From contig NZ_MLYO01000037.1 of NCBI RefSeq assembly GCF_001866665.1, positions 1-64,000 on the forward strand: DNA of 64,000 nt. The letters run 5' to 3'. The stretch's first letter is position 1. Every line of letters starts with the position of its first letter. Shown here in pieces: positions 10,040 to 21,205 of this stretch. The translations under genes and the position numbers were made by a program. The notes under the pieces are model-generated. The model did no database searches, was not told where the DNA came from, and saw only the letters and a list, made by a program, of their open reading frames with translations. This DNA comes from Streptomyces monashensis (GTDB lineage Bacteria; Actinomycetota; Actinomycetes; Streptomycetales; Streptomycetaceae).

Positions 10040-11014
10040 ATGGCCAGAGACGGAGCACGTCCCTCCTACGACCCGGCCGGTCCCGACCGTGCGCTGCGCG
10101 CCGCCCTCCAGGATCTGCGCACCGGCCGCTGGATGGCCATGCGCACCCTGCTCGCCGACACCGCGGACCGGTGGCAGTGGACCCAGCGCACCCAGGTCCT
10201 CGCGGCGGCCGCCGCCGGCTCCGACGTGGTGCGCGCGTGGCTCGCCGAGGAGCCGGACAGCGCCCACGCGCTGGTGATGCACGCCCGGGTCGCGGTGGAG
10301 CGGGCCCTGCGCGCCCAGCGGGAGCGGCACCTGCGGACCCACGAACTGTGGATCGAGGCCTGGGACGCCGCCCAGGCGGCCACCCGGGCCGCCCCGCACG
10401 ACGCGGTGCCCTGGGTGTGTCTGGTGGCCCTCGCCCAGCTGGACCCGGAGCAGCGCTGGGAGGAGCACCGGGCGGTGGCGCCCGAGCCGTTGCTGCCGCC
10501 GGGGCCCTGGGGCCTGCTGGCCGAGGCCCACAAGCGCGACCCGTTCAACCGCGAGGCCCACCACCGGATGCTCCAGTTCCTCTACGCGCGCCGCGGCACG
10601 GGCCGGCTCGCGGAGGCCGCCGGCTACGCGCAGTGGGCCGCCGGGCAGGCCCCGGCCGGCTCCGCACTGCACGTGCTGCCGCTGTACGTCCGGGTCGAGC
10701 GCTACCGGCGCGAGAGCGGGCACGACGCGGCGCTCGACCTGCACTGGGTCGCGGAGGAGGCGGCCCGCGAGGCACGCCGCGCCCTGCACTCCTGGTTCGA
10801 GCACACGCACCGCGGCGAACGCTCGCTGCTGGACCTCAACCACGTGGCCCACGCGCTGTGGGGCTCGCTCCAGTTCCCGGACGCGGCCCGGGTGTTCGAC
10901 GCGATCGGCCCGTACGTCACGCCCACGCCCTGGATGTACCGCGCTCCCGGCCGCGACCGCGCCGTGGAGGTCTTCCTCCAGGCCCGGGACCGCTGCCGGG
11001 CGGCCCGCTCCTGA
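10040..11014 (+). CDS. Conserved Streptomyces protein, TPR-like helical repeat protein of unknown function
   Basis: The protein has 324 residues, is soluble and is mainly helical. There are repeated Ala/Leu/Trp-rich helix pairs and no signal peptide or membrane segment. Sequence such as DPFNREAHHRMLQFL and DLNHVAHALWGSLQFPDAARVFDA suggests a TPR/SEL1-like scaffold. I do not recognise a catalytic motif. The ATG at 10040 overlaps the TGA of an 18-codon frame (TTG at 9984, preceded by AGGAGGG at 9974-9980). Translation may therefore be coupled to that tiny frame, or a one-base error separates the real start from the gene. A GTG at 10019 is the other candidate start. Confidence 0.65.
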   Translation: MARDGARPSYDPAGPDRALRAALQDLRTGRWMAMRTLLADTADRWQWTQRTQVLAAAAAGSDVVRAWLAEEPDSAHALVMHARVAVERALRAQRERHLRTHELWIEAWDAAQAATRAAPHDAVPWVCLVALAQLDPEQRWEEHRAVAPEPLLPPGPWGLLAEAHKRDPFNREAHHRMLQFLYARRGTGRLAEAAGYAQWAAGQAPAGSALHVLPLYVRVERYRRESGHDAALDLHWVAEEAAREARRALHSWFEHTHRGERSLLDLNHVAHALWGSLQFPDAARVFDAIGPYVTPTPWMYRAPGRDRAVEVFLQARDRCRAARS

Positions 11015-11062
11015 CCGCACCGCCCCCGTCCGCAACGCCGTCGACCCGGAGGTCTCCCCCGT

Positions 11063-12613
11063 ATGTCCGCCACCCCCGATCCCACGCCGGCGCCCCTGTC
11101 CTCGCCCTCGCCCGGCCTGCCCCAGCAGGACGAGGAGCAGCGGCTGCGCGAACTCGGCTACCGGCCGGTGCTGGCCCGCCGCATGGGCGGCTTCGGCAAC
11201 TTCGCGATCAGCTTCTCGGTGATCTCGATCCTGTCGGGCTGCATGACGCTGTACGGCTTCGGCCTGAACACCGGCGGCCCCGCCGTGATGCTGTGGGGCT
11301 GGGCGGGCGTCGGCCTGTTCGTGCTCTGCGTCGGTCTCGCGCTCGCCGAGGTCACCAGTGCCTATCCGACCTCGGGCGCGCTGTACTACATGGCCGACCG
11401 GCTCGGCGGCCGGCGCTGGGGCTGGTACACCGGCTGGCTGAATCTGCTCGGTCTGCTCGGCGCGATCGCCGGTATCGACTACGGCGCCGCCCTGTTCACG
11501 GGGGCGTTCGCGAACCTCCAGTGGGGCTTCACGCCGACCCCCGGCAGGACCATGCTGGTCTTCTGCGCCATCCTGCTGCTGCACGCGGTGCTGAACCTGT
11601 TCGGCGTCCGCCTGGTCAGCGTGCTCAACTCGGTCAGCGTGTGGTGGCACCTGGCGGGCGTCGCGGTCATCGTCGGCGCGCTCGCGATCGTCCCCGACCA
11701 CCACCGGTCGGCCTCCTTCGTGTTCACGAAGTTCGTCAACGAGACCGGCTGGCACAACCCGCTCTACGTGGCGGCGATCGGCCTGCTGCTCGCGCAGTAC
11801 ACCTTCTCCGGCTACGACGCCTCCGCGCACCTGTCCGAGGAGACCTCGCAGGCCTCGGTGTCCGCGGCCAAGGGCATCGTGCGCTCCATCTGGGCGTCCT
11901 GGCTCGCCGGCTTCGTCCTGCTCGCCGGGCTGACCTTCGCCATCCAGGACTACGACGCCACGCGCACCACCGCCACCGGTGTACCGCCCGCGCAGATCCT
12001 GCTCGACGGCCTCGGCACCGACGGCGCGAGCGCGCTGCTGCTGGTCGTGATCACCGCCCAGCTGTTCTGCGGCAACGCCGAGGTCGCGGCGGCCAGCCGG
12101 ATGGTGTTCGCGTTCAGCCGGGACGGCGCGCTGCCCGGCTCGCGCCTGTGGCGCACGGTGAGCGGCCGCACCCAGACGCCGGTCGCCGCCGTGTGGCTCG
12201 CGGTGATCGTCGCCTGCGTCCTCGCCCTGCCCTCGCTGTACTCGGCGACCGCCTACAACGCGGTGACCGCCATCAACGTCATCGGCATCACGCCCGCCTA
12301 CGCCATCCCGGTGCTGCTGCGGCTGCGCGCGGGCGACCGGTTCCGGCCGGGGCCGTGGCAACTGGGCCGCTGGAGCAGGCCGATCGGCTGGATCGCGGTG
12401 GTCTGGGTGGCCTGTGTGACCGTGCTGTTCTGCCTGCCGCAGGCCTCGCCGGTCACCGTCGACACGATGAACTACGCCTCGGTGGCGCTCGTCGCCGTGC
12501 TGGTGCTGGCGAGCGTGTGGTGGTACGTCGCCCGCCGCTCGTACGGCACACCCACCACCGCGGCGTACGGCGACGACCGCGAGCAGGCCGAACTCGCGGA
12601 GGGCATCATCTGA
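11063..12613 (+). CDS. APC-superfamily amino acid permease
   Basis: The protein has 516 residues with about twelve predicted membrane helices. The motif GFGNFAISFSVISILSGCMTLYGFGL opens helix 1 and YTFSGYDASAHLSEET lies in helix 6; both are characteristic of the amino acid choline/GABA-type (BAT1) permease branch of the APC family. It is likely a proton-coupled importer of an amino acid or amine, with unknown specificity. The ATG at 11063 follows a GGAGG at 11049-11053. It follows the TPR-like gene by 48 bases and may share its transcript. Confidence 0.82.
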   Translation: MSATPDPTPAPLSSPSPGLPQQDEEQRLRELGYRPVLARRMGGFGNFAISFSVISILSGCMTLYGFGLNTGGPAVMLWGWAGVGLFVLCVGLALAEVTSAYPTSGALYYMADRLGGRRWGWYTGWLNLLGLLGAIAGIDYGAALFTGAFANLQWGFTPTPGRTMLVFCAILLLHAVLNLFGVRLVSVLNSVSVWWHLAGVAVIVGALAIVPDHHRSASFVFTKFVNETGWHNPLYVAAIGLLLAQYTFSGYDASAHLSEETSQASVSAAKGIVRSIWASWLAGFVLLAGLTFAIQDYDATRTTATGVPPAQILLDGLGTDGASALLLVVITAQLFCGNAEVAAASRMVFAFSRDGALPGSRLWRTVSGRTQTPVAAVWLAVIVACVLALPSLYSATAYNAVTAINVIGITPAYAIPVLLRLRAGDRFRPGPWQLGRWSRPIGWIAVVWVACVTVLFCLPQASPVTVDTMNYASVALVAVLVLASVWWYVARRSYGTPTTAAYGDDREQAELAEGII

Positions 12614-12794
12614 TCCGCCGCTGCGCGGAGCGCCGGTCCGGGTGCGAACTGGTGTTCCGGATACGGCAGGATGAACGATCGCGCCGGTCACCGCGGTTCG
12701 GGGCCGGCGCGCTCGCACATCCCGCACATCGAGCAGGTGACCACGTGACGCGTCCTCCCCACTCCGCAGCCGCCGCGAGACCCGGAGGTGACCG

Positions 12795-16261
<3,467 letters not shown>

Positions 16262-16295
16262 CCGCTCACGGCGGCCGGTCCGCCGTACCGCACTC

Positions 16296-16326
16296 CGCCC
16301 CGGCCGGGTACCTCCCGGCCGGGGCG
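16296..16326 (+). terminator. Terminator hairpin after icd
   Basis: A 13-base perfect stem (16296-16308 with 16314-16326) has a five-base loop (TACCT). It lies 35 bases past the icd stop and just before the start of the next gene. Confidence 0.7.
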
Positions 16327-16356
16327 CAGCCGTTGCCGAGCCTCCCGGAGCCGCGC

Positions 16357-17136
16357 GTGCCCTCCTTCGAACTGCTCCCCGGCGACCCCGGCTCGCCCGT
16401 CCTGCTGCACGTGCCGCACTCGGCGCGGGCGATCCCGGCGGACGTGCGCCGCGGGATCGTCCTGGACGACGCCGCACTGGAGCGGGAGCTGGACCACATC
16501 ACGGACGCGCACACCGCCGAACTCGCCGAGCGGGCGGCCGAGTCGGCCGGGGTGACGCCGTGGCGGTTCGTGAACCGGCTGTCCCGGCTGGTCGTGGACC
16601 CGGAGCGGTTCCCGGACGAGCGCGAGGAGATGGCGGCCGTCGGGATGGGCGCCGTCTACACCCGGACCACGCACCAGGGCGAGCTGCGACGGCCGGACAC
16701 CGATCCCGAACCCCTGCTGGAGCGCTGGTTCCGGCCGTACGCGCGCGCCATGACCGAGGCGGTGGCGGACCGGCTGGCGGCGACCGGGCGGGCCGTGATC
16801 ATCGACGTGCACTCCTACCCGACCGCACCGCTGCCCTACGAGCTGCACGCCGCGGGCCCGCGTCCCGCGGTGTGCCTGGGCACGGACGCGTTCCACACGC
16901 CGCCGCGGCTGGCCGAGGCCGCCCGCGAGGCGTTCGCGGCCTGCGGGGAGACGGGGCTGGACAGCCCGTTCGCCGGGACGTACGTACCCCTGGAGTTCCA
17001 CGGCGGGGACAGCCGGGTCGGCGCCCTGATGGTGGAGATCCGCCGGGACACCTACATGGCGGAGCCGGGCGGGGCGGCGGGGCCGGGGCTGGAGCGGCTG
17101 GCCGGGGCGCTGGCCGCGCTCGTCGACTCCGTCTGA
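16357..17136 (+). CDS. N-formylglutamate amidohydrolase family protein
   Basis: The protein has 259 residues. The [12 protein letters not shown] motif near the start (metal-binding His), [11 protein letters not shown] with IIDVHS in the middle and the [12 protein letters not shown] block near the end are the FGase (HutG-like) signatures of this zinc amidohydrolase. The characterised reaction is hydrolysis of N-formyl-L-glutamate in histidine degradation, but solitary copies may act on other N-formyl or N-acyl substrates, and no hut genes are near. The GTG at 16357 has GGAG six bases upstream; a TTG at 16333 is an alternative start. The icd terminator overlaps its leader region, implying its own promoter or read-through. 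Confidence 0.8.
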   Translation: MPSFELLPGDPGSPVLLHVPHSARAIPADVRRGIVLDDAALERELDHITDAHTAELAERAAESAGVTPWRFVNRLSRLVVDPERFPDEREEMAAVGMGAVYTRTTHQGELRRPDTDPEPLLERWFRPYARAMTEAVADRLAATGRAVIIDVHSYPTAPLPYELHAAGPRPAVCLGTDAFHTPPRLAEAAREAFAACGETGLDSPFAGTYVPLEFHGGDSRVGALMVEIRRDTYMAEPGGAAGPGLERLAGALAALVDSV

Positions 17137-17215
17137 CACCGTCCGGCGCCCTGCCGGCGCCCCGCCTGGAGCACTCCCGCAGGACAGCGCCCCGCCCCCG
17201 TACCAGGGTGGGGGC

Positions 17216-18484
17216 ATGACCGAGGAGACCACGCTCACCGGCCAGGCCCCGCCGCCCGTGCGGGACTGGTCCACGCCCGACCTGGACGGAACGGACTTCG
17301 ACCCCTGCCTCGCCGGCCTCATGCGCGAGGGGCCGCTGACCCGGATCCGGCTGCCGTTCGGCGAGGGCTGGGCGTGGCTGGCGACCCGCTACGACGATGT
17401 GAAGCTGATCACCAACGACCCGCGGTTCAGCCGCGCCGAGGTGACACATCGTCAGGTCACCCGCATGGCACCGAACTTCGCGCCCCGCCCCGGCTCGCTC
17501 GCCTGGGCGGACCAGCCCGACCACAACCGGCTGCGCAAGCCGGTGGCCGGCGCGTTCACGGTGAGCGCGATGAAACGGCTGCGGCCCCGCGCCCAGGAGA
17601 TCCTGGACGAGCTGATGGACGGGGTCGTACGGGACGGGCCGCCCGCCGAGCTGATCGAGCGGGTGCTGGAGCCGTTCCCCCTCAGCGTCGTCAGCGAGGT
17701 GATGGGCGTGCCCGCCGCCGACCGGGCGCAGGTGCACGCCTGGACCCGGGAGATCATCTCCACCAACGGGGTCGAGGCGGCCGGCCGGGCCAAGGAGGGC
17801 CTGTACGGGTGGATCACCGCGACCATCCGGGCCCGGGCCGCCAGGCCCTGTCGTGAAACTCCCGTCTGCCCCGCGACGACAGGGCCTGGCCCGGGCGAGG
17901 ACGTCTACTCGATGCTCGGCGCGGCCGTGGCGCGCGGGGACGTCCGGGAGGAGGAGGCCGTCGGGCTCGCCGGGCCCCTCCAGATCGGCGGCGAGGCCGT
18001 CACGCACAACTGCGGCCAGATGCTGTACCTGATGCTGACCCGGCCGGAGCTGATCGAGCGGATGCGGGCGCGTCCCGAGGCGCGCGGCCCGGTGCTGGAC
18101 GAGCTGCTGAGGTGGATCCCGCACCGCAGCTCGGTCGGGCTGTCCCGGATCGCCCTTGCGGACGTGGAGATCGCCGGCCACCGGATCGCCGCGGGCGACC
18201 CGGTGTACGTCTCCTACCTCGCGGCCAACCGGGACCCGGCCGTCTTCCCCGACCCGGACCGCATCGACCCCGACCGCGAGCCGAACCCGCACCTGGCGTT
18301 CGGCAACGGCCCGCACTTCTGCACCGGAACGCTGCTGGCCCGGCTGCAGACCGAGCTGCTGGTCGACACGCTGCTGGAGCGGCTGCCCGGGCTGCGGCTC
18401 GCCGTGCCGCCGGAGCGGGTGGCCTGGCGGCACCGGACGATGATCCGCGGCCCGCGAACCCTGCCGGTCACCTGGTCCGGCTGA
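17216..18484 (+). CDS. Cytochrome P450 with an in-frame hairpin insertion
   Basis: The protein has 422 residues. The heme-binding loop FGNGPHFCTGTLLAR holds the axial Cys, and the K-helix ExxR pair is ELLRW. The I-helix reads LQIGGEAVTHNC: the conserved acid is kept but the usual following Thr is Ala, which may alter oxygen activation. Residues about 209-225 (RPCRETPVCPATT region) are encoded by a 51-base palindromic insert at 17840-17890 in the stretch joining two helices. Seventeen extra codons keep the frame open, so the enzyme may still fold. No ferredoxin or biosynthetic cluster is adjacent; the substrate is unknown. It converges with the next minus-strand gene. Confidence 0.88.
   Translation: MTEETTLTGQAPPPVRDWSTPDLDGTDFDPCLAGLMREGPLTRIRLPFGEGWAWLATRYDDVKLITNDPRFSRAEVTHRQVTRMAPNFAPRPGSLAWADQPDHNRLRKPVAGAFTVSAMKRLRPRAQEILDELMDGVVRDGPPAELIERVLEPFPLSVVSEVMGVPAADRAQVHAWTREIISTNGVEAAGRAKEGLYGWITATIRARAARPCRETPVCPATTGPGPGEDVYSMLGAAVARGDVREEEAVGLAGPLQIGGEAVTHNCGQMLYLMLTRPELIERMRARPEARGPVLDELLRWIPHRSSVGLSRIALADVEIAGHRIAAGDPVYVSYLAANRDPAVFPDPDRIDPDREPNPHLAFGNGPHFCTGTLLARLQTELLVDTLLERLPGLRLAVPPERVAWRHRTMIRGPRTLPVTWSG
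17840..17890. mobile_element. 51-base MITE-like palindromic insertion inside the P450 gene
   Basis: Perfect 15-base terminal arms (17840-17854 and 17876-17890) flank a 21-base centre. The inserted codons give a peptide rich in Cys, Pro and Thr that is unlike the surrounding P450 sequence. The length is a multiple of three, so the reading frame survives. This has the form of a very small non-autonomous transposable element or repeat; no transposase is present in the window and I see no second copy. Confidence 0.55.
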
Positions 18485-18499
18485 CCTCGCACCCCGGGT

Positions 18500-19051
18500 T
18501 CAGGCCCGCAGCCACTCCGTGACGATCACGTCCGCGCCGGTCCGCAGCCTGAGGGCGAACGGTCCGGCCGGGGGTGCGTCGCTGGTGAAGCGGCCGAGCG
18601 TGTCGACCATGACCGGGCGGGCGGTCTGCGGGCCGCCGAGCACCTCGACGCGCGCCGACCCCGCCGGCATCACCTGCCCGATCAGCCCGCCCTCCGTCAC
18701 CTCGACGTCCACGGTCACCTCACCCGCCCGGAACGTCAGCATCCGCGGCGGGTCCGTGACGCCCCTGACGGGCAGCGCGTCCACCAGCGAGTCGAAGGTC
18801 AGCTCGGCGATCTGCGCGTCCAGGTCGTGCAACGCGTAGGCGTCCAGCGCCAGTTGGCGCAGGGCGTCCGGGACGGGGTCCAGGACGGTGGCCGCCTGCC
18901 GCAGCTCCTCCTCCAGCAGTGCCATCGCGAACTCGGCGTCGCCCGCGTCCTCGTCGGACGGCACGCCCTCGTCGTCCGCGCCCGCCGGGAGGAAACCGTC
19001 CGCTTCGTCCGCGCCCTCCGGGGGCACGCCGTTGCCGTCATCGCCGCTCAT
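18500..19051 (-). CDS. Acidic small protein coupled to the ECF sigma factor (candidate anti-sigma or protease substrate)
   Basis: The protein has 183 residues in three parts. Residues 1-42 are very acidic and Gly/Pro-rich, probably disordered. Residues about 43-90 are helical (EEELRQAATVL, then ALRQLALDAYALHDLDAQIA). Residues 95-183 form a predicted beta sandwich (AGEVTVDVEVTEGGLIGQV, then DTLGRFTSDAPPAGPFALRL). I recognise no enzyme motif. The ATG overlaps the stop of the sigma factor (ATGA at 19051-19048), so production is tied to it, as is common for anti-sigma partners. It lacks a membrane segment, so it would act in the cytoplasm. Function is inferred from position only. Confidence 0.7.
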   Translation of the reverse strand: MSGDDGNGVPPEGADEADGFLPAGADDEGVPSDEDAGDAEFAMALLEEELRQAATVLDPVPDALRQLALDAYALHDLDAQIAELTFDSLVDALPVRGVTDPPRMLTFRAGEVTVDVEVTEGGLIGQVMPAGSARVEVLGGPQTARPVMVDTLGRFTSDAPPAGPFALRLRTGADVIVTEWLRA

Positions 19052-19686
19052 GCCGCACCTCGTGCGTCCATTCGCGCCCGCAGCCGGCGCAGACAGCGCT
19101 GGCGCAGAGGCCCGATACTGCCGACCGCGATACCGAGCGCGGCCGAGATCTCCACATAGCTGGGCGGCGGGGACGCGACCAGCACGCGCAGCAGCTGCCG
19201 GCAGCGCTCGCCCATCCCCTCCAGCTCCTGCCACAGGCGGCGCACCCGCTCGGCACGGTCCGCCGCCTCCTCCGAGTCGATCAGCGACTCCTCCGGTGTC
19301 CGGTCGTCGCTGGCCCGGTCCAGCACCTGCGGATCGTCCGTCAGGGTCAGCCGCGTCAGGCTCTTGAGCACCTTCAGGCACTCGTGCCGGGCCGTGCTGG
19401 CGAGCCACGAACCGGCCTTGTCCGGCTCGCGGATCCGCCCCAGGTTCTGGGCGAAGCGGAACCAGACGGTCTGGTAGACCTCATGGGCGTCCGCGTCGGA
19501 GAGCCGGTGTGCGCGCACCACCGACCACACCAGCGGACTCATCCCCTCCACCAGCGCCTTCCAGGCCGCGGCGTCCCCGTCGACGGCGGACTGGACCAAC
19601 CCCCCGACCTCTGTACGGTCCACGGCTCCACCCCTCGTGTACGGCACGTCATCGTACGCCGTGGAGTGGAGGGTTCCGGACCTCAT
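19048..19686 (-). CDS. ECF-type sigma-70 family RNA polymerase sigma factor
   Basis: The protein has 212 residues. A sigma-2 region (VWSVVRAHRLSDADAHEVYQ, residues about 50-110) is followed by a linker and a sigma-4 helix-turn-helix (SYVEISAALGIAVGSIGPLR, about 175-195). The ATG at 19686 overlaps the stop of the subtilisin gene (ATGA); an internal GTG (VDRTEVGG) may be the true start and better matches family length. It is the middle gene of a coupled three-gene operon with a serine protease and the acidic small protein, which makes it the transcriptional output of the module. Confidence 0.85.
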   Translation of the reverse strand: MRSGTLHSTAYDDVPYTRGGAVDRTEVGGLVQSAVDGDAAAWKALVEGMSPLVWSVVRAHRLSDADAHEVYQTVWFRFAQNLGRIREPDKAGSWLASTARHECLKVLKSLTRLTLTDDPQVLDRASDDRTPEESLIDSEEAADRAERVRRLWQELEGMGERCRQLLRVLVASPPPSYVEISAALGIAVGSIGPLRQRCLRRLRARMDARGAA

Positions 19687-21128
19687 ACCGGTACCGCCGG
19701 GTCGACGACGGCTGCCGGGCGCCAGGTGGGCGGCCGGAGCACCGGGACGCGCGCCCCGCGCACCTCCGCGCTGCCGGTGGCCGCCGCGAGCAGCGCGTCA
19801 CGGGCGGCGCGCGGGTCGCGCTCCCCGTACGCCGTCATGTGCGCGGCGACGAGACCCGCGACCACCGGCGTGGCGAACGACGTGCCGCTCCACTGCGCGA
19901 GCCCGTCGAACATCACCTGGTGCGGCTTGGCACCGGTGTTCTCCCGGCTCTCGCTCAACGCGCCGGTGTGGCGCGGGAACTGGCAGGTGCAGGCGTAGTC
20001 GTAGTCGAACCGGCAGGCCTCGTAGGTGGAGTGCTGGTAGACGTACGGCACGGGCCTGTCGAAGCCGGTGAGGGCGCTGGTGAGGCGCTCGCCGGGGGCG
20101 AAGACCTGTACCCAGGGCCCGTGGTTGCTGAAACAGGCCTCGCACGTGCCGTCCGCGCTCAGCGCGCCGACCGACAGGACGCTGTCCCGGTAGGCGGGCA
20201 CGCCGGTGTAGGCGGCGGGCCAGAACGGCGCGTGGCTGGAGTTGTTGCCGGCGGCGGCCACCAGCAGGGTGCGCTGCTCGCGCAGTTCCGCCATGAAGGC
20301 GTCCAGGCCGATGAGGCCGTCGGTGATGCCCTCGGTGGTGGTGCCGGCGGAGAGGCTGATGATGTCGGGCCAGCCGCCGTCGTCGACCGCCTCGAAGAGC
20401 CGGGCGCCGAACTCCGACTCCAGGATCGCGCCCGCGTCGCTCAGCGTGTTGCGGACGGTCACCTCGGTGCGGGGCGCGACGGCCGCGAGGATCCCGGCGA
20501 TGAACGTGCCGTGGCCGACGTACTGGCGCAGCACCCCGTCGGCGTCGGTCTCGGCGGGCTGGACGTCGCCCGTGGTGTGGGCGAGCGGCGGGTAGGCCGC
20601 GTGGTCGTGCACGAGACCGGTGTCGATCACGAGGACCTCGACGGGGCTGCCGCGGCCCTCGGCACTCTCCTCGCCGTAACGGTCCTCGGCGACGGCCGGG
20701 TTGGCCCGCCGGGTGCGCGCGACGGGCACCGGCTCGTCGCCGGGGCAGGCGTTGACCGCGATGTGCACCACGTGGTTGCGGCTCACCAGCCGCCGGCCGT
20801 GGCGGCCCTCGGCCTCGCGCAGGGCGCGCAGGGCGTGCGGGACGGTGTCGTCGCCCTCGGCCGGGTCGCCGATCCGGATGCGGGTGACGCCGGTGCGGTT
20901 GGTCTGCGGGCCCTCCCGGCGCACCTGGTCGGGGACGAGCCCCGCGGTCTCCGTGAAGTGGGCGCGCACGGTGTCCTCGACGACCCGGGCCTCCTCGCCG
21001 TCCCGGGCGAGGACGACGCCCCGCTCGTACAGGAAGTGTCCGGTGTCGTCCGGGCCCATCGCCAGGGCGGTGCCGGGCATGGACCGCTGGATGTGGTCGA
21101 ACTGCTCGTGGAAGCGCTGTGGTGCCAT
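19683..21128 (-). CDS. S8-family serine peptidase (subtilisin-like), apparently cytoplasmic
   Basis: The protein has 481 residues. The catalytic triad is visible: Asp169 in VLVIDTGL, His206 in VGHGTFIAGI and Ser417 in WSGTSFATPVVAG, with the oxyanion Asn295 in AAGNNSS. The first 150 residues form a separate domain, and there is no signal peptide or membrane anchor, unlike most Streptomyces subtilisins. A Cys cluster (EACRFDYDYACTC, about 370-382) sits in an insertion before the Ser motif. GGGGGAGGAG precedes the ATG. It is first in the protease, sigma factor, small protein operon and diverges from the CHAT gene across 77 bases holding a palindrome. Confidence 0.88.
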   Translation of the reverse strand: MAPQRFHEQFDHIQRSMPGTALAMGPDDTGHFLYERGVVLARDGEEARVVEDTVRAHFTETAGLVPDQVRREGPQTNRTGVTRIRIGDPAEGDDTVPHALRALREAEGRHGRRLVSRNHVVHIAVNACPGDEPVPVARTRRANPAVAEDRYGEESAEGRGSPVEVLVIDTGLVHDHAAYPPLAHTTGDVQPAETDADGVLRQYVGHGTFIAGILAAVAPRTEVTVRNTLSDAGAILESEFGARLFEAVDDGGWPDIISLSAGTTTEGITDGLIGLDAFMAELREQRTLLVAAAGNNSSHAPFWPAAYTGVPAYRDSVLSVGALSADGTCEACFSNHGPWVQVFAPGERLTSALTGFDRPVPYVYQHSTYEACRFDYDYACTCQFPRHTGALSESRENTGAKPHQVMFDGLAQWSGTSFATPVVAGLVAAHMTAYGERDPRAARDALLAAATGSAEVRGARVPVLRPPTWRPAAVVDPAVPV

Positions 21129-21147
21129 GGTGTCTCCTCCCCCGACA

Positions 21148-21186
21148 AGACGGTGTACGACAGTGGGAGTCCCGAGGACACCGTCT
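21148..21186. promoter_or_regulatory. Inverted repeat in the divergent subtilisin/CHAT promoter
   Basis: AGACGGTGT (21148-21156) and ACACCGTCT (21178-21186) form a perfect 9-base inverted repeat with a 21-base spacer, in the 77 bases between the two divergent starts. The position suits a shared operator, or one promoter element for each direction, perhaps read by the ECF sigma factor itself. Confidence 0.45.
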
Positions 21187-21205
21187 GATACAGCTGGCCA
21201 CTACC

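Noticed and set aside
17140-17165. GGCGCC-type hairpin after the amidohydrolase gene as a terminator
   Set aside because: The stem is only six bases with no supporting context; such short GC palindromes are frequent by chance in this DNA.
17216-19051. P450 as part of a secondary-metabolite cluster
   Set aside because: No synthase, ferredoxin or tailoring partner is adjacent; neighbours are an amidohydrolase and the CHAT/ECF module.
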